64,000 nt of DNA. It comes from Verrucomicrobiia bacterium. Its GTDB lineage: Bacteria > Verrucomicrobiota > Verrucomicrobiia > Limisphaerales > UBA11358. The position numbers and the translations under genes were made by a program. The notes beneath the pieces were generated by a model. It saw only the letters and a program-made list of their open reading frames with translations, had not been told where the DNA came from and did no database searches. Positions within the stretch are counted from its first letter, which is position 1, and the number at the start of each line of letters is the position of its first letter. The stretch is taken from positions 111,371-175,370 of the forward strand of contig JARLJW010000094.1 in NCBI GenBank assembly GCA_031290985.1, written 5' to 3'. Below, piece by piece: positions 17,111 through 25,837 of this stretch.

Positions 17111-20100
17111 TTATGGATAAACCATGCGGTAGAACACCGAGCCGGTTGCCGCGTTGATCACATTCGTGTAGGAATTGACCGTGCTGGTGTTCGGCACATC
17201 CACCCAGTTGGTGCCGAGGCCGGTGCTCAATGAATTGGTCTGCGCTTGCAGGCGCCAACCCGTGTGATCGGTCGGCCAGCTCAATTGCAGGGTGCCACCA
17301 GTGACGACGGAGATGAGGTTGGTCGGATTGGTGTTAACATTGTTCCCGACAGTTACATCCAAGGCAATCCACAGGTTGCTGGTGTCATTGGTCAGCGTCG
17401 CCGTAACGCCGGTGGGCACGGAGGCGAGAACGAAGTTTCCCGCGCCGGCAAGACTGCCGTATTTAACCAGCGGATACACTTTGCCCGAACTCACCACGCT
17501 GTTGCTGATGGCAATGTTGCACGTTCCGTTTCGGGTCACAGCTCCTGCGGCCGTGATAACCGGGACGTTGTTGCTGGCCACGTTGGTGAGGAACAAGGTG
17601 ACCGGACCGGCACTGTCACCCAATGTCAGATTGTTTAACTTCGCCGTATTGGTGCCGCCATTATTGATCACCCCAAGCACCTTCCCATCGTTCACCACCA
17701 AGTCACCGTTGCCTGCGTGCGCCGTCGTGATGACCAGGGTGCCGTTGCCGACCGTTGTCAGGCCGGTGTAAGTATTCGCGCCGCTCAATGTCAGCGTCCC
17801 GGTGCCAACTTTCGTCAGGGCAATGCTGCCGTTGGCGCCGTTGGCTTCAATGCAGCCGGCAAAAGTCGTGCTGGTGTTGAGGGCCCCCACGCTTACCGTG
17901 GCCACCACGGCTCCCGCAGAGATATTAGCCAGGCCAAAACCGTTGGCTGTGGTTCCAGACATGGATCCAAAGTTGATCGTGCCGGTCCCGAAGTTGAACC
18001 GCACCCGCTGGCTGTTTTGGCTTTGATTGAACACCCAGGCGGCACTCGCGCTGCCCGCGTTCGGGCTGTCAAACCGCAACGAGGTGTTGCCAGCGTCTTG
18101 GATCCAGGTGCCGGCAAAACCGCTGTTATCGCCACCCAGCCCGACTTGGGAGGTGATGCCGTTCACCGTCTGGTGGATGATCCCGTTGCCCGTGATATTG
18201 CCGTTTAACGTCCAGTTGTTCCCATTGACGGCCTGCACGTTGTTGCTGCCCGTCACATAGACGTTGTTGGCAATCGTATAGCCGCCATTGTTGTTTAGCG
18301 TGCCGCCGGCCAAGGTGAGCGGACCGGTGCCAAGCGGGCCGCTGGTAATTACGCCGCTGGCCGGAGTGGAACTGGCCGCAACCGTCAACGTGCCATTACT
18401 GAGCGTCGTCCCGCCCGCGTAAGTGTTGGCGGAGGGAATCGTCAAGGTGCCAGCCCCCACTTTAACCAGCGCGAGATTCGTGCCTCCGGAGTTCTGCACA
18501 ACCACGCCAGCCAAGGAGATGACATCGTTGTTATTGCCCATCGTCAACGTCGCCGGGAGGGTGGCGGAAGTATTGTCCACGGTGCCGGCGCCGCCCAATA
18601 AATTATTGATGGTGGCATTGGTGCCATTAAGATCTAACGTGCCGGCGAGGCTGACATTCCCCTTGCCGCTGCCGCTGGGAATCGCGTCGCTGTTGCCAAC
18701 TTTCAGGGTGCCGTTCACCGTTGTGTCGCCCGCGTAACTGTTCGATCCGGATAGCGTCACGGCTCCGCTGTCGACCGTCAAGCCACCGCCGCCCGCGATC
18801 GCACCACCCAAGGTAATGCCGGCGCCCGCGTCGCTCAGATCTTCAATCCCACCCAAAGTGATCGGGACGTTTAATGTCTGGGAATTGCCGGAACTGTTCG
18901 TGACCCCGCCATTCAAGGTCAAAGTATTATTCACGTTGGTAATGGTGAAATTGCTCGCCGAGCCGTCAAAGGTCAGGCCAGCGACGGCATAGCTGGCATT
19001 CATGTCCACCGTGGTTTGCGTGCCGCCGGTGAAGATGATGCTGTCCCCGCTGAATCCGGGTGGATTGTTACCCACCCAGTTCGTGCCGTTGCCCCAGGCG
19101 TTATTGGCGGCCAAACCGTCCCAGGTTACAGTCGTGGCCGTGACGGTTAAGGTTGCTGAATTTGCGCCCGAAAGCGGTTGCGTATCGGTGGCTGTCACCG
19201 TGATTATGTCACCGCCCACCGCTGCGCCGGTGCCAACCGTCGTGGTGCAGGAGTAATGATTGCCGCCCAAATTGTTCATGGCTTGGGCTGCGGACCCGCC
19301 AATGGAGGTTAGATTGGCGCTGACATTGGTGATGGTTCCAGCTCCCGGTGACACCGTTGCGTAGACCGTCACCGATTGATAGCGGGCTGCCGTGGCTGAG
19401 CCGTCAACCGTGTTGGTCACGATCACGCTGGTGACCGTCGGCGCTGCGGAAGCCGAGTAATGCAACACCACATTGTTGCCGCTCTTTTGGATCGAGTAAT
19501 GACTGGCGTTGGCCGGGGCCGTGCCGTCGAACAACAAATTCGGTTGAGCCGCCATCGTGGTTGTGCCCGCAACATTAAAAAGGACGTAATCGGCCGTCGT
19601 ATCCAGACTGGCCGGACCGCTCAAGGCATTGATATGAATGGTATCGGTGTTCCCTATAGTCAAAGTGCCGCCCACCACGATCTGATCATTACCGCTGAGA
19701 TGGCCGGTGCTGATATCGAAATAGAGCGTGGCCCCGCTGCTCAAATTAAGATTATTGGTGAAGGTCAACGTACCCGCCACGCCGTTGGTCGCCGGTGAAA
19801 TGGAAGAACCGCTGCTGGCAGTGGCCACCGCGCCCGTGACAGTGCCGGTGCCCAACAGGGTCTGGCTGCCACCCAAGGTGTAAGGTGAGGCGGTGACGCC
19901 TGAAACATCATAAGTCGCCCCGGTGGCCACGCTGATTTTTGCAGACGAACCAATGTTGCCGCTGCCGCTCAAAATCAGTTTTCCGCCACTGATTATGGTA
20001 TTGCCGCTGTAGGTATTGGCCACGGTCAGCTTGATGCGGCCAGGGCCGGCAAAAGTCACGGTCGGCGTGGTTCCATTAAGCGTTCCGATCACCCCGGAAA

Positions 20101-23100
20101 TCGTCAGGGCGTTGGCGGCCGTGTTGACGGCCTGCGTAACCACGAGGCTCTGGTTCAGGGAGATGTTCCCCGAGAAGATCGAGTTCGTGTCAAGAGCGCT
20201 GCCGAGTGTATAGACACTCGAATTCGCCCCGGTGGCTGATCCAACCGTGATGGCGCGGCCAACCGTGAACGCGCCGCCGATCAGCAGTGAGGGTGCATAA
20301 TTATTGCCAAGACTGTTGTTATCACCCAGCGCGATGGCAGCCGCCGAGTTACCGAAGGCACCCGTGGCACCTGACGGAGCATTGTTGCCGGCAACGAGCG
20401 TTCCGTTCTCAACCGTGGTCAGCCCGCCATAGGCGTTCGCCGCGGTCAAGGTTAACGAGCCGGTGCCAACCTTCGTCAGGGCGATGATCCCGTTGGCTCC
20501 GTTCGCTTCAATGCCTCCGGAGTAAGTGGTGTTGGTGTTGAGAGCCCCCACGCTCAAGGTGGCAATCACCGCCCCCGAAGAAATGTTCGCCATGCCCACG
20601 TTGCCCGAACCACCGGAGATCGATCCCAAATTGATCGTGCCAGTGCCGAAATTGAACCGTACTCGCTGGCTGTTCTGGCTTTGATTGAAAACCCAGGCGG
20701 CACTGGCACTGCCGGAATTGGGGCTGTCAAACCTTAATGATGTATTGCCGGCATCTTGAATCCAGGTGCCGGTAAAACCGCTGTTGTCGGCCCCCAACCC
20801 GATTTGGGAGGTATTGCCGTTTACGGTCTGGTGGATAATTCCGTTGCCCGCGATGCTGCCGTTCAAGGTAAAGTTGTTCCCGTTGACGGCTTGCACATTA
20901 TTGCTCCCGGTCACATAGAGGTTGTTGGCGAGGGTAAAGCCACCGTTGTTATTGAACGTGCCGCCGTTAAGCGTGAGCGTGCCGGCACCAATTGGTCCGC
21001 CGGTGACCGAACTGCCGGCTGCGGTCGGCGTAGAACTGGCTCCCATCGTCAGCGTGCCGGCATTATTCGTAGTGCCGCCGCTGTAACCGCTCGCGAAATT
21101 GTTCAGGGTCAGGGTGCCAGTGCCATTATTAACCAACACACCAGTGCCGGAAATGGCTCCGGACAAAATTTGATTCGAAACACTGTTGTAGTTTAATGCG
21201 CCATTATCCGTGATGGTACCGGCATAGTTGCCGCCACCCAGCTGGCCGGCCCCGCCAATCACCACCTGGCCGGCTAAAATCGCAATCGGCCCGGTAAAAA
21301 TATTGGATCCGGTCAGGGTAAGCGTATTGTTTCCGTCCTTCGTCAAACCGCTGGCCCCGCCACCAATCGCCAGTCCGCCGATGATGTAACTCTTGACTGT
21401 ATTGCTCACCAAAACGAAGTTGGGGGTTACCGCGGACGGAGTTACATTGACCAGCAACGGATTGGCTCCCGCGGCCGAATCATCAAATCGGACCGGAAAA
21501 CCGTTTGTGAACAAATTTCCGCCAAGGCTGTTGGTCCAGTTGGCCGTCGTGGCGGCGTCCCAATTGGTATTAACCGCCGCCGTCCATACTTGAATGGCTA
21601 GGTTGGTTACCAGATAACTGACGGTCGAACCGGTGACGGTTAATTTGCCCGAAATACCGACCGGTTGAGTCCCAAGTGCCAGGGTGCCGCTGGCATAATT
21701 GTTGAGCAAAGGGTAAGAAACGCCATTGACAAAGGGACAACTGCTGATGTTGACCGTTGCCGTACCGTTAATCGTTACCGTGTTCGGATTCAAAACTGCC
21801 GTGGTGGTTCCGAATAGTCCAAATTGAAGATTTGCTCCCGTGCTGTTTCCCAGCGTCAGGCTGCTGGGTGACAAGTAAGTGGTGTCCGCCGAGGCGGTGA
21901 CTGCCAGTGTCTTGCCATCATTCACCGTCATTGCTCCGGAGATGGATTGCGGCCCGGTATAGTTCAGCACGCCGTTGCTGATGGTGGTTGATCCAGAGTA
22001 AAAGCTGCCCGCCAAGAGAGTCAACGTGCCGGCAGCCGTCTTAACCACATTACCAGCTCCAACAATGTAATTGGTGTAGGTTAATGCACCCGGATTAGCA
22101 AAGACCAGAGCTGCCTCGTCATCAATATAACCAACGATGGAACCATTATTGGCCGTTCCATCACCTACCTGAAGCGTGCCCGCACTGATTGTGGTTACGC
22201 CAGAATAGGTGTTCCCGCCCCCGGAAATAATCATCGTTCCAGGTCCGGTTTTGGTCAGCCCACCAATGGCATTTGCAAAGTCGCCAGATTGATTGCGCAT
22301 ATTTCCTGAAACCACCAGGCCGGCCGGGGCTCCCGCCACATTTTCAACGTCAAATACAGTAGTAGTATTAAGGTGATAATCCCGGCTGCCGGACATGGTT
22401 GAAAGACTTGTACCGCCCACGGTGACGTTGCCACGCAACTGAAATCCATAATAACTGCCGCTGCCACTGCCGGTGCTCGTCACCGTGGCACCGTTGGTCA
22501 AATTCAATGCGCCGATGGATGTGTAGTTGTTCGTTATGGCCATGGTACCGCCGGTGATGTTCATTATCGGCATCGCGGAATCCGCCAAGGTATTGCCTCC
22601 GAACCAGTTGTTGTTGCCGCTGGATAGCACTGCTCCGGCATTAATATTGACCATCACGCCGCCACCAGAAACATTGCCAAGCGCACCATTAATGCCAGAA
22701 CCCGCCGCTGTCTTGGGCATATAAAGGGTGCCGCCATTAATCGTTATACTGCTCGCCACAAAAGTATTGGATCCGTTTATCGTCAGCATTCCCGCACCCG
22801 TCTTAGTGAGGGTCACGCTTGATAGGGTCGGACTGTTGCTGATAATTCCGGAAAGCGTCAGGCTATTGACGTTATTTACCGTCAAATTATCATTCAACGA
22901 CAATGGCGTCGAAATGGTATCCGCCGCCCCGCCGGCAGTCGTCTGCACAATCTGTGCCCCGCTGCCGCTCCTATCAAGAGTTAGATTGGCCCCGCCGCTG
23001 CTCGCCAGCGTGTAGCCGAAGAAAGCCGTGGTCGGATCGCCTAGATTCAAAGTGCCCACCGTCCGCGAGGTGGTGTCAATCGTGACGGTGCAGGCGGCTC

Positions 23101-23320
23101 CCAGGTCGGCCGTTAAGCCAACCACGTCGCCAGCGGCTGTGCCAGGAATGGTTGGGTTGGAACTCCAGTTGGTGGCCGCACTCCAAACGCTGGCGGTGGC
23201 CGTGAGATTGGTCCAGTTGCCGTTGGCGGCCACAGTGGATGTCACTGACAATCCTAGCAGCACGACGGACGCGACGGCGCTGCGGAGATTTACCTTTGTT
23301 GTTTTCGCTGAATTTTTCAT
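17111..23320 (-). CDS. Giant autotransporter-associated beta-strand-repeat protein (2069 aa)
   Basis: 2069 residues, starting at an ATG with a clear signal peptide (SAVASVVLLGLSVTSTVAAN). Nearly the whole chain is Gly/Asn/Thr/Ser-rich repeats of the autotransporter-associated beta-strand kind (LTKTGAGMLTINGSNTF, LTKVGTGSLTLTAANAY, LVKVGAGTLTIPSANTY), which should form a long right-handed beta-helix. An Ig-like segment interrupts it at about 1290-1395 (VTSVIVTNTVDGSATAARY). The C-terminal module (LSWPTDHTGWRLQAQTN to VFYRMVYP) is shared with four other proteins here. There is no catalytic domain and no autotransporter barrel. It is probably a surface adhesin or scaffold. A 20-bp LacI-operator candidate lies 116-135 bp upstream of the start, and the pseudopilin gene follows. 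Confidence 0.85.
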   Translation of the reverse strand: MKNSAKTTKVNLRSAVASVVLLGLSVTSTVAANGNWTNLTATASVWSAATNWSSNPTIPGTAAGDVVGLTADLGAACTVTIDTTSRTVGTLNLGDPTTAFFGYTLASSGGANLTLDRSGSGAQIVQTTAGGAADTISTPLSLNDNLTVNNVNSLTLSGIISNSPTLSSVTLTKTGAGMLTINGSNTFVASSITINGGTLYMPKTAAGSGINGALGNVSGGGVMVNINAGAVLSSGNNNWFGGNTLADSAMPIMNITGGTMAITNNYTSIGALNLTNGATVTSTGSGSGSYYGFQLRGNVTVGGTSLSTMSGSRDYHLNTTTVFDVENVAGAPAGLVVSGNMRNQSGDFANAIGGLTKTGPGTMIISGGGNTYSGVTTISAGTLQVGDGTANNGSIVGYIDDEAALVFANPGALTYTNYIVGAGNVVKTAAGTLTLLAGSFYSGSTTISNGVLNYTGPQSISGAMTVNDGKTLAVTASADTTYLSPSSLTLGNSTGANLQFGLFGTTTAVLNPNTVTINGTATVNISSCPFVNGVSYPLLNNYASGTLALGTQPVGISGKLTVTGSTVSYLVTNLAIQVWTAAVNTNWDAATTANWTNSLGGNLFTNGFPVRFDDSAAGANPLLVNVTPSAVTPNFVLVSNTVKSYIIGGLAIGGGASGLTKDGNNTLTLTGSNIFTGPIAILAGQVVIGGAGQLGGGNYAGTITDNGALNYNSVSNQILSGAISGTGVLVNNGTGTLTLNNFASGYSGGTTNNAGTLTMGASSTPTAAGSSVTGGPIGAGTLTLNGGTFNNNGGFTLANNLYVTGSNNVQAVNGNNFTLNGSIAGNGIIHQTVNGNTSQIGLGADNSGFTGTWIQDAGNTSLRFDSPNSGSASAAWVFNQSQNSQRVRFNFGTGTINLGSISGGSGNVGMANISSGAVIATLSVGALNTNTTYSGGIEANGANGIIALTKVGTGSLTLTAANAYGGLTTVENGTLVAGNNAPSGATGAFGNSAAAIALGDNNSLGNNYAPSLLIGGAFTVGRAITVGSATGANSSVYTLGSALDTNSIFSGNISLNQSLVVTQAVNTAANALTISGVIGTLNGTTPTVTFAGPGRIKLTVANTYSGNTIISGGKLILSGSGNIGSSAKISVATGATYDVSGVTASPYTLGGSQTLLGTGTVTGAVATASSGSSISPATNGVAGTLTFTNNLNLSSGATLYFDISTGHLSGNDQIVVGGTLTIGNTDTIHINALSGPASLDTTADYVLFNVAGTTTMAAQPNLLFDGTAPANASHYSIQKSGNNVVLHYSASAAPTVTSVIVTNTVDGSATAARYQSVTVYATVSPGAGTITNVSANLTSIGGSAAQAMNNLGGNHYSCTTTVGTGAAVGGDIITVTATDTQPLSGANSATLTVTATTVTWDGLAANNAWGNGTNWVGNNPPGFSGDSIIFTGGTQTTVDMNASYAVAGLTFDGSASNFTITNVNNTLTLNGGVTNSSGNSQTLNVPITLGGIEDLSDAGAGITLGGAIAGGGGLTVDSGAVTLSGSNSYAGDTTVNGTLKVGNSDAIPSGSGKGNVSLAGTLDLNGTNATINNLLGGAGTVDNTSATLPATLTMGNNNDVISLAGVVVQNSGGTNLALVKVGAGTLTIPSANTYAGGTTLSNGTLTVAASSTPASGVITSGPLGTGPLTLAGGTLNNNGGYTIANNVYVTGSNNVQAVNGNNWTLNGNITGNGIIHQTVNGITSQVGLGGDNSGFAGTWIQDAGNTSLRFDSPNAGSASAAWVFNQSQNSQRVRFNFGTGTINFGSMSGTTANGFGLANISAGAVVATVSVGALNTSTTFAGCIEANGANGSIALTKVGTGTLTLSGANTYTGLTTVGNGTLVITTAHAGNGDLVVNDGKVLGVINNGGTNTAKLNNLTLGDSAGPVTLFLTNVASNNVPVITAAGAVTRNGTCNIAISNSVVSSGKVYPLVKYGSLAGAGNFVLASVPTGVTATLTNDTSNLWIALDVTVGNNVNTNPTNLISVVTGGTLQLSWPTDHTGWRLQAQTNSLSTGLGTNWVDVPNTSTVNSYTNVINAATGSVFYRMVYP
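17745..18310 (-). repeat. Beta-strand module copy C (2069-aa protein)
   Basis: Segment of about 566 bp, near-identical to copy A at 12778-13345 and closely related to copy B at 20402-20978. The protein reads GGYTIANN to NTYTGLTTV. Copies A and C are visibly closer to each other than either is to B, although A lies in a different gene. Confidence 0.8.
20402..20978 (-). repeat. Beta-strand module copy B (2069-aa protein)
   Basis: Segment of about 577 bp with the same order of motifs as copies A and C (GGFTLANN, TWIQDAGNTSLRFDSPNSG, NAYGGLTTV). It is somewhat more diverged at DNA level, for example GGGGCTGTCAAACCTTAATG where the others read GGGCTGTCAAACCGCAACG. Confidence 0.75.
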
Positions 23321-23435
23321 GGTTGGGTAGTTTGGTGAACGCTGGAATTGGACGACACAATTTGCCGGCGATTAACTTTGTTTTGGGTTATTGGTGTTAC
23401 ACTCTCACGCATTTAGGCCGGCTTCAATATCCGCG

Positions 23436-23455
23436 TTGGTGAACCTGTAAAGCAT
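23436..23455. promoter_or_regulatory. Candidate LacI-family operator O1
   Basis: TTGGTGAACCTGTAAAGCAT occurs twice in the window, perfectly identical over 20 bp. This copy is 116 bp upstream of the 2069-aa gene start. It contains an imperfect dyad, TGNTNNACNNGTNNANCA when read on the minus strand, which has the size and CG/GT-type centre typical of LacI/GalR operators. Two LacI-type genes lie 1.5-3 kb away. No experimental evidence. Confidence 0.6.
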
Positions 23456-23481
23456 TATATTTTGATTATGTTTCAGAGGCT

Positions 23482-24681
23482 TCACCAAAATGTATCTTCC
23501 CCCTTCAATTCGCGGCTCAAAGCTTCCATGAGGTAATAATCCCCCCAGCTCGAATAGGCCGGTTGATCACCATAGGCGCGCTTCAGCACCCCCGGACAGC
23601 CGTCGCTGCCCTCGATATAGTCTTGGGTGCAAACACGATCAAGCAATGCCCTCTTGGCCTGCAACAGTTCATTATCCGCTGCATGATGTTTCGCCAGCTC
23701 TTGGATGCCGCATACGGCAATCATTGCGGCCGAAGCATCACGAACTGGCTCGGCATCCGCAGGCAGCCGAAAATCCCATACGGGCACCACTTCCGCATCC
23801 AGTTGCTGGACAAATTTCTTTGCCAGTCGCATCGCGGCGGCCAGGTATTTATCATCCCGGGTATAGGTATAACTCAAGGCAAACCCGTAGATCGCCCACG
23901 AGGCGCCGCGCGCCCAATAAGAATCCACCCCCCGGCCACAAAAGTTTTCGGGGCCTATGGGTGCGCCGGTCTGCGGATTGAAACGATAGGCGTGCCACAC
24001 TGAATTGTCGGGACGAATAAAATATTTCATCACCATGTTGGCGTGGCGCACGGCGATGTTGCGATACTTTTGATCGCCGCTCTCGTGGCTGGCCCAATAC
24101 AGCAATGGCAGGTTCATCATGCAGTCCACGATGCACATGTTATCGGTTTGTGCCGTTCCGTTCCCGACGCGGGAGACCGTTTCATCCATGCGTCCCCACG
24201 CCCGGATAAAATTGCCTTTTTCGTTGAACCGTTGGGAAAGTATCTCGGCGGCACGCAGCCCGATATCGCGGTGCTGCTGGTCGCCCGTCAATTTGTAGAG
24301 GGCAACCGAATACAGGGAATAAAGGAAGCCGAGATCGTGGTGCGTGTCCAGATGATGTGTGAACACTTTCTCGCGATAGTACGGCGCCAGCCGGAGAACC
24401 TGTTCCAGGAAATATTCATCTTCCGTTTGCCGCCAGGCGATCAACGCCATGCCGGTGAAAAAGGAGGAGGTCCAGTTCCCGATCTCGTAGAAAGTTTCTT
24501 TGTGGACAAAATAATCGCCGTCCAAAGCCCAAGGCGCAGCCTTGGGATCATCCGCCAGCCGCCGGATGTTTCTGCGGGTCTTGCGCAAGCCTATGTTGAG
24601 TACGTCACTTAACTGCCGGTTAGCCGCTGCCGTTGCTCCGGCAATGGGCGAGCGGCCATTGACGGCCGGGCTGGTGTTCAT
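23482..24681 (-). CDS. GH88 unsaturated uronyl hydrolase
   Basis: 399 residues without a signal peptide, so probably cytoplasmic. The (alpha/alpha)6-barrel signatures of GH88 are clear: NWTSSFFTGMALIAW near residue 70, HHDLGFLYSLYSVALYKLTG with Asp116, and NMCIVDCMMNLPLLYWAS with Asp186. These correspond to the two catalytic aspartates of Bacillus unsaturated glucuronyl hydrolase. The enzyme hydrates the 4,5-unsaturated uronic acid left at the non-reducing end of oligosaccharides by polysaccharide lyases and frees a keto-sugar. It therefore pairs logically with the lyases in this window (8357, 11899, 51740). The upstream gap of 115 bp to the LacI gene contains operator candidate O2, 45 bp before the ATG. 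Confidence 0.93.
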   Translation of the reverse strand: MNTSPAVNGRSPIAGATAAANRQLSDVLNIGLRKTRRNIRRLADDPKAAPWALDGDYFVHKETFYEIGNWTSSFFTGMALIAWRQTEDEYFLEQVLRLAPYYREKVFTHHLDTHHDLGFLYSLYSVALYKLTGDQQHRDIGLRAAEILSQRFNEKGNFIRAWGRMDETVSRVGNGTAQTDNMCIVDCMMNLPLLYWASHESGDQKYRNIAVRHANMVMKYFIRPDNSVWHAYRFNPQTGAPIGPENFCGRGVDSYWARGASWAIYGFALSYTYTRDDKYLAAAMRLAKKFVQQLDAEVVPVWDFRLPADAEPVRDASAAMIAVCGIQELAKHHAADNELLQAKRALLDRVCTQDYIEGSDGCPGVLKRAYGDQPAYSSWGDYYLMEALSRELKGEDTFW

Positions 24682-24725
24682 GCCCCAACTCTAAGTCCAA
24701 GTTTCCGGAGGAGGCAAATACTGTA

Positions 24726-24745
24726 TTGGTGAACCTGTAAAGCAT
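24726..24745. promoter_or_regulatory. Candidate LacI-family operator O2
   Basis: The second exact copy of TTGGTGAACCTGTAAAGCAT, 45-64 bp upstream of the GH88 start and 52 bp downstream of the last LacI gene. Its place in the GH88 promoter region, in the same orientation relative to its gene as O1, supports a shared regulator. The LacI proteins encoded next door are the obvious candidates. Confidence 0.6.
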
Positions 24746-24796
24746 CTGCTTTGTCGGTTGTAAATTGCCTGCGCCAGCATGGCACTTACGCCCGGT

Positions 24797-25837
24797 TTAC
24801 CTTGGGAAAGGCAAAGACTTGCCGTCCCGCCAGCGGCTTTCCACCAGAATCCGGCAGGGATCGGAAGGCTCGCCGCGTTCATTCAGGCTTATCTGTTTTA
24901 TCAGCATTTCCGCCGCAATCTGGCCGGTGGCCTTGGAATGTTGATCAATCCCCGCGTCGACCAAAACATCGTTGAGGCTGGTGCCCGCCACGGCTACATC
25001 ATGCGGGATGCGGTAGCCCAGTTCTTGTAAATAAGCGGGCACTTCCGGGAAGCCATTCAAGATGGCATCGGGTTTATGGCGCTTCATCCACTGGTCAAGC
25101 ATGGCCTTAAATTCCGCAACACCTTGCAAGGTATGATCCAAATCATGTTTCATCGGCGGTATCAGCGGTTTCAGCTTTAATAGTTTTTGCGCCCACAAAA
25201 ATCCTCCAATAAAATTGCCGCCCATCGAACGATCATGCGCCTGGTTGAACGCCAAGCCGATTCGCCGATAACCGTATTCATGCATTTTTTTAATTGCCAT
25301 CACCACGGCCCGCTGGTGGTCGGCTGTGACCAGGTTTGAATCCGGTTCCGGCACGGACATCCCGAACCGCATCACGGAAAATTTGTGCCAGTCGAAATCG
25401 CCCCATTCCAGCTTCATTCGCCCGTGGGGAGGAATCAACACCCCCAAAACACCACGCTCCAGCAGCCTTTGCTCGGCGGTTTTGCCCGGCAAATCTGCCG
25501 GCCAGATGAACTCCTCCAACCGGTAGCCTAACCGCTTGGACGCCTGTTTCGCCCCCTGCCAGTATTGCTCGAACTCACGATAACTCCGCAAACGCTTCGG
25601 ATCATCCCAATGATTCAGCCACGCAATCACGCCATGAAATTTGGCCGCCGGATCCGAACGCCGGTATTCCGCGAGCCGCGTGAGAAAGGGATCGGGCGCA
25701 TAACCCATTTCGCCGGCAACACGCTTGATCAGCTCCCGCATCGCTTGTGAAATCCGGGGGTTGTCACGGAGCGCCATCGAAACGGTGGTCTTGGTGACCC
25801 CCACTTTTGACGCTATGTCTTTTAAGGTGACGCGCAT
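24797..25837 (-). CDS. LacI-family transcriptional regulator (second of a tandem pair)
   Basis: 346 residues. The N-terminal HTH (TLKDIASKVGVTKTTVSMAL) and hinge region are followed by a periplasmic-binding-protein-like effector domain (GYRRIGLAFNQAHDRSMGGN; DVAVAGTSLNDVLVDAGIDQ). Proteins of this family repress carbohydrate genes until a sugar effector binds. The start codon lies inside the end of the upstream LacI gene (16-bp overlap), so the pair should be cotranslated. The two proteins share their recognition helix (KTTVSMALR) and a C-terminal NERGEP-DPCRILVESRW stretch, so they are paralogues by tandem duplication. The GH88 gene follows. The effector is unknown; an unsaturated uronate or lyase product is plausible. 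Confidence 0.92.
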   Translation of the reverse strand: MRVTLKDIASKVGVTKTTVSMALRDNPRISQAMRELIKRVAGEMGYAPDPFLTRLAEYRRSDPAAKFHGVIAWLNHWDDPKRLRSYREFEQYWQGAKQASKRLGYRLEEFIWPADLPGKTAEQRLLERGVLGVLIPPHGRMKLEWGDFDWHKFSVMRFGMSVPEPDSNLVTADHQRAVVMAIKKMHEYGYRRIGLAFNQAHDRSMGGNFIGGFLWAQKLLKLKPLIPPMKHDLDHTLQGVAEFKAMLDQWMKRHKPDAILNGFPEVPAYLQELGYRIPHDVAVAGTSLNDVLVDAGIDQHSKATGQIAAEMLIKQISLNERGEPSDPCRILVESRWRDGKSLPFPR

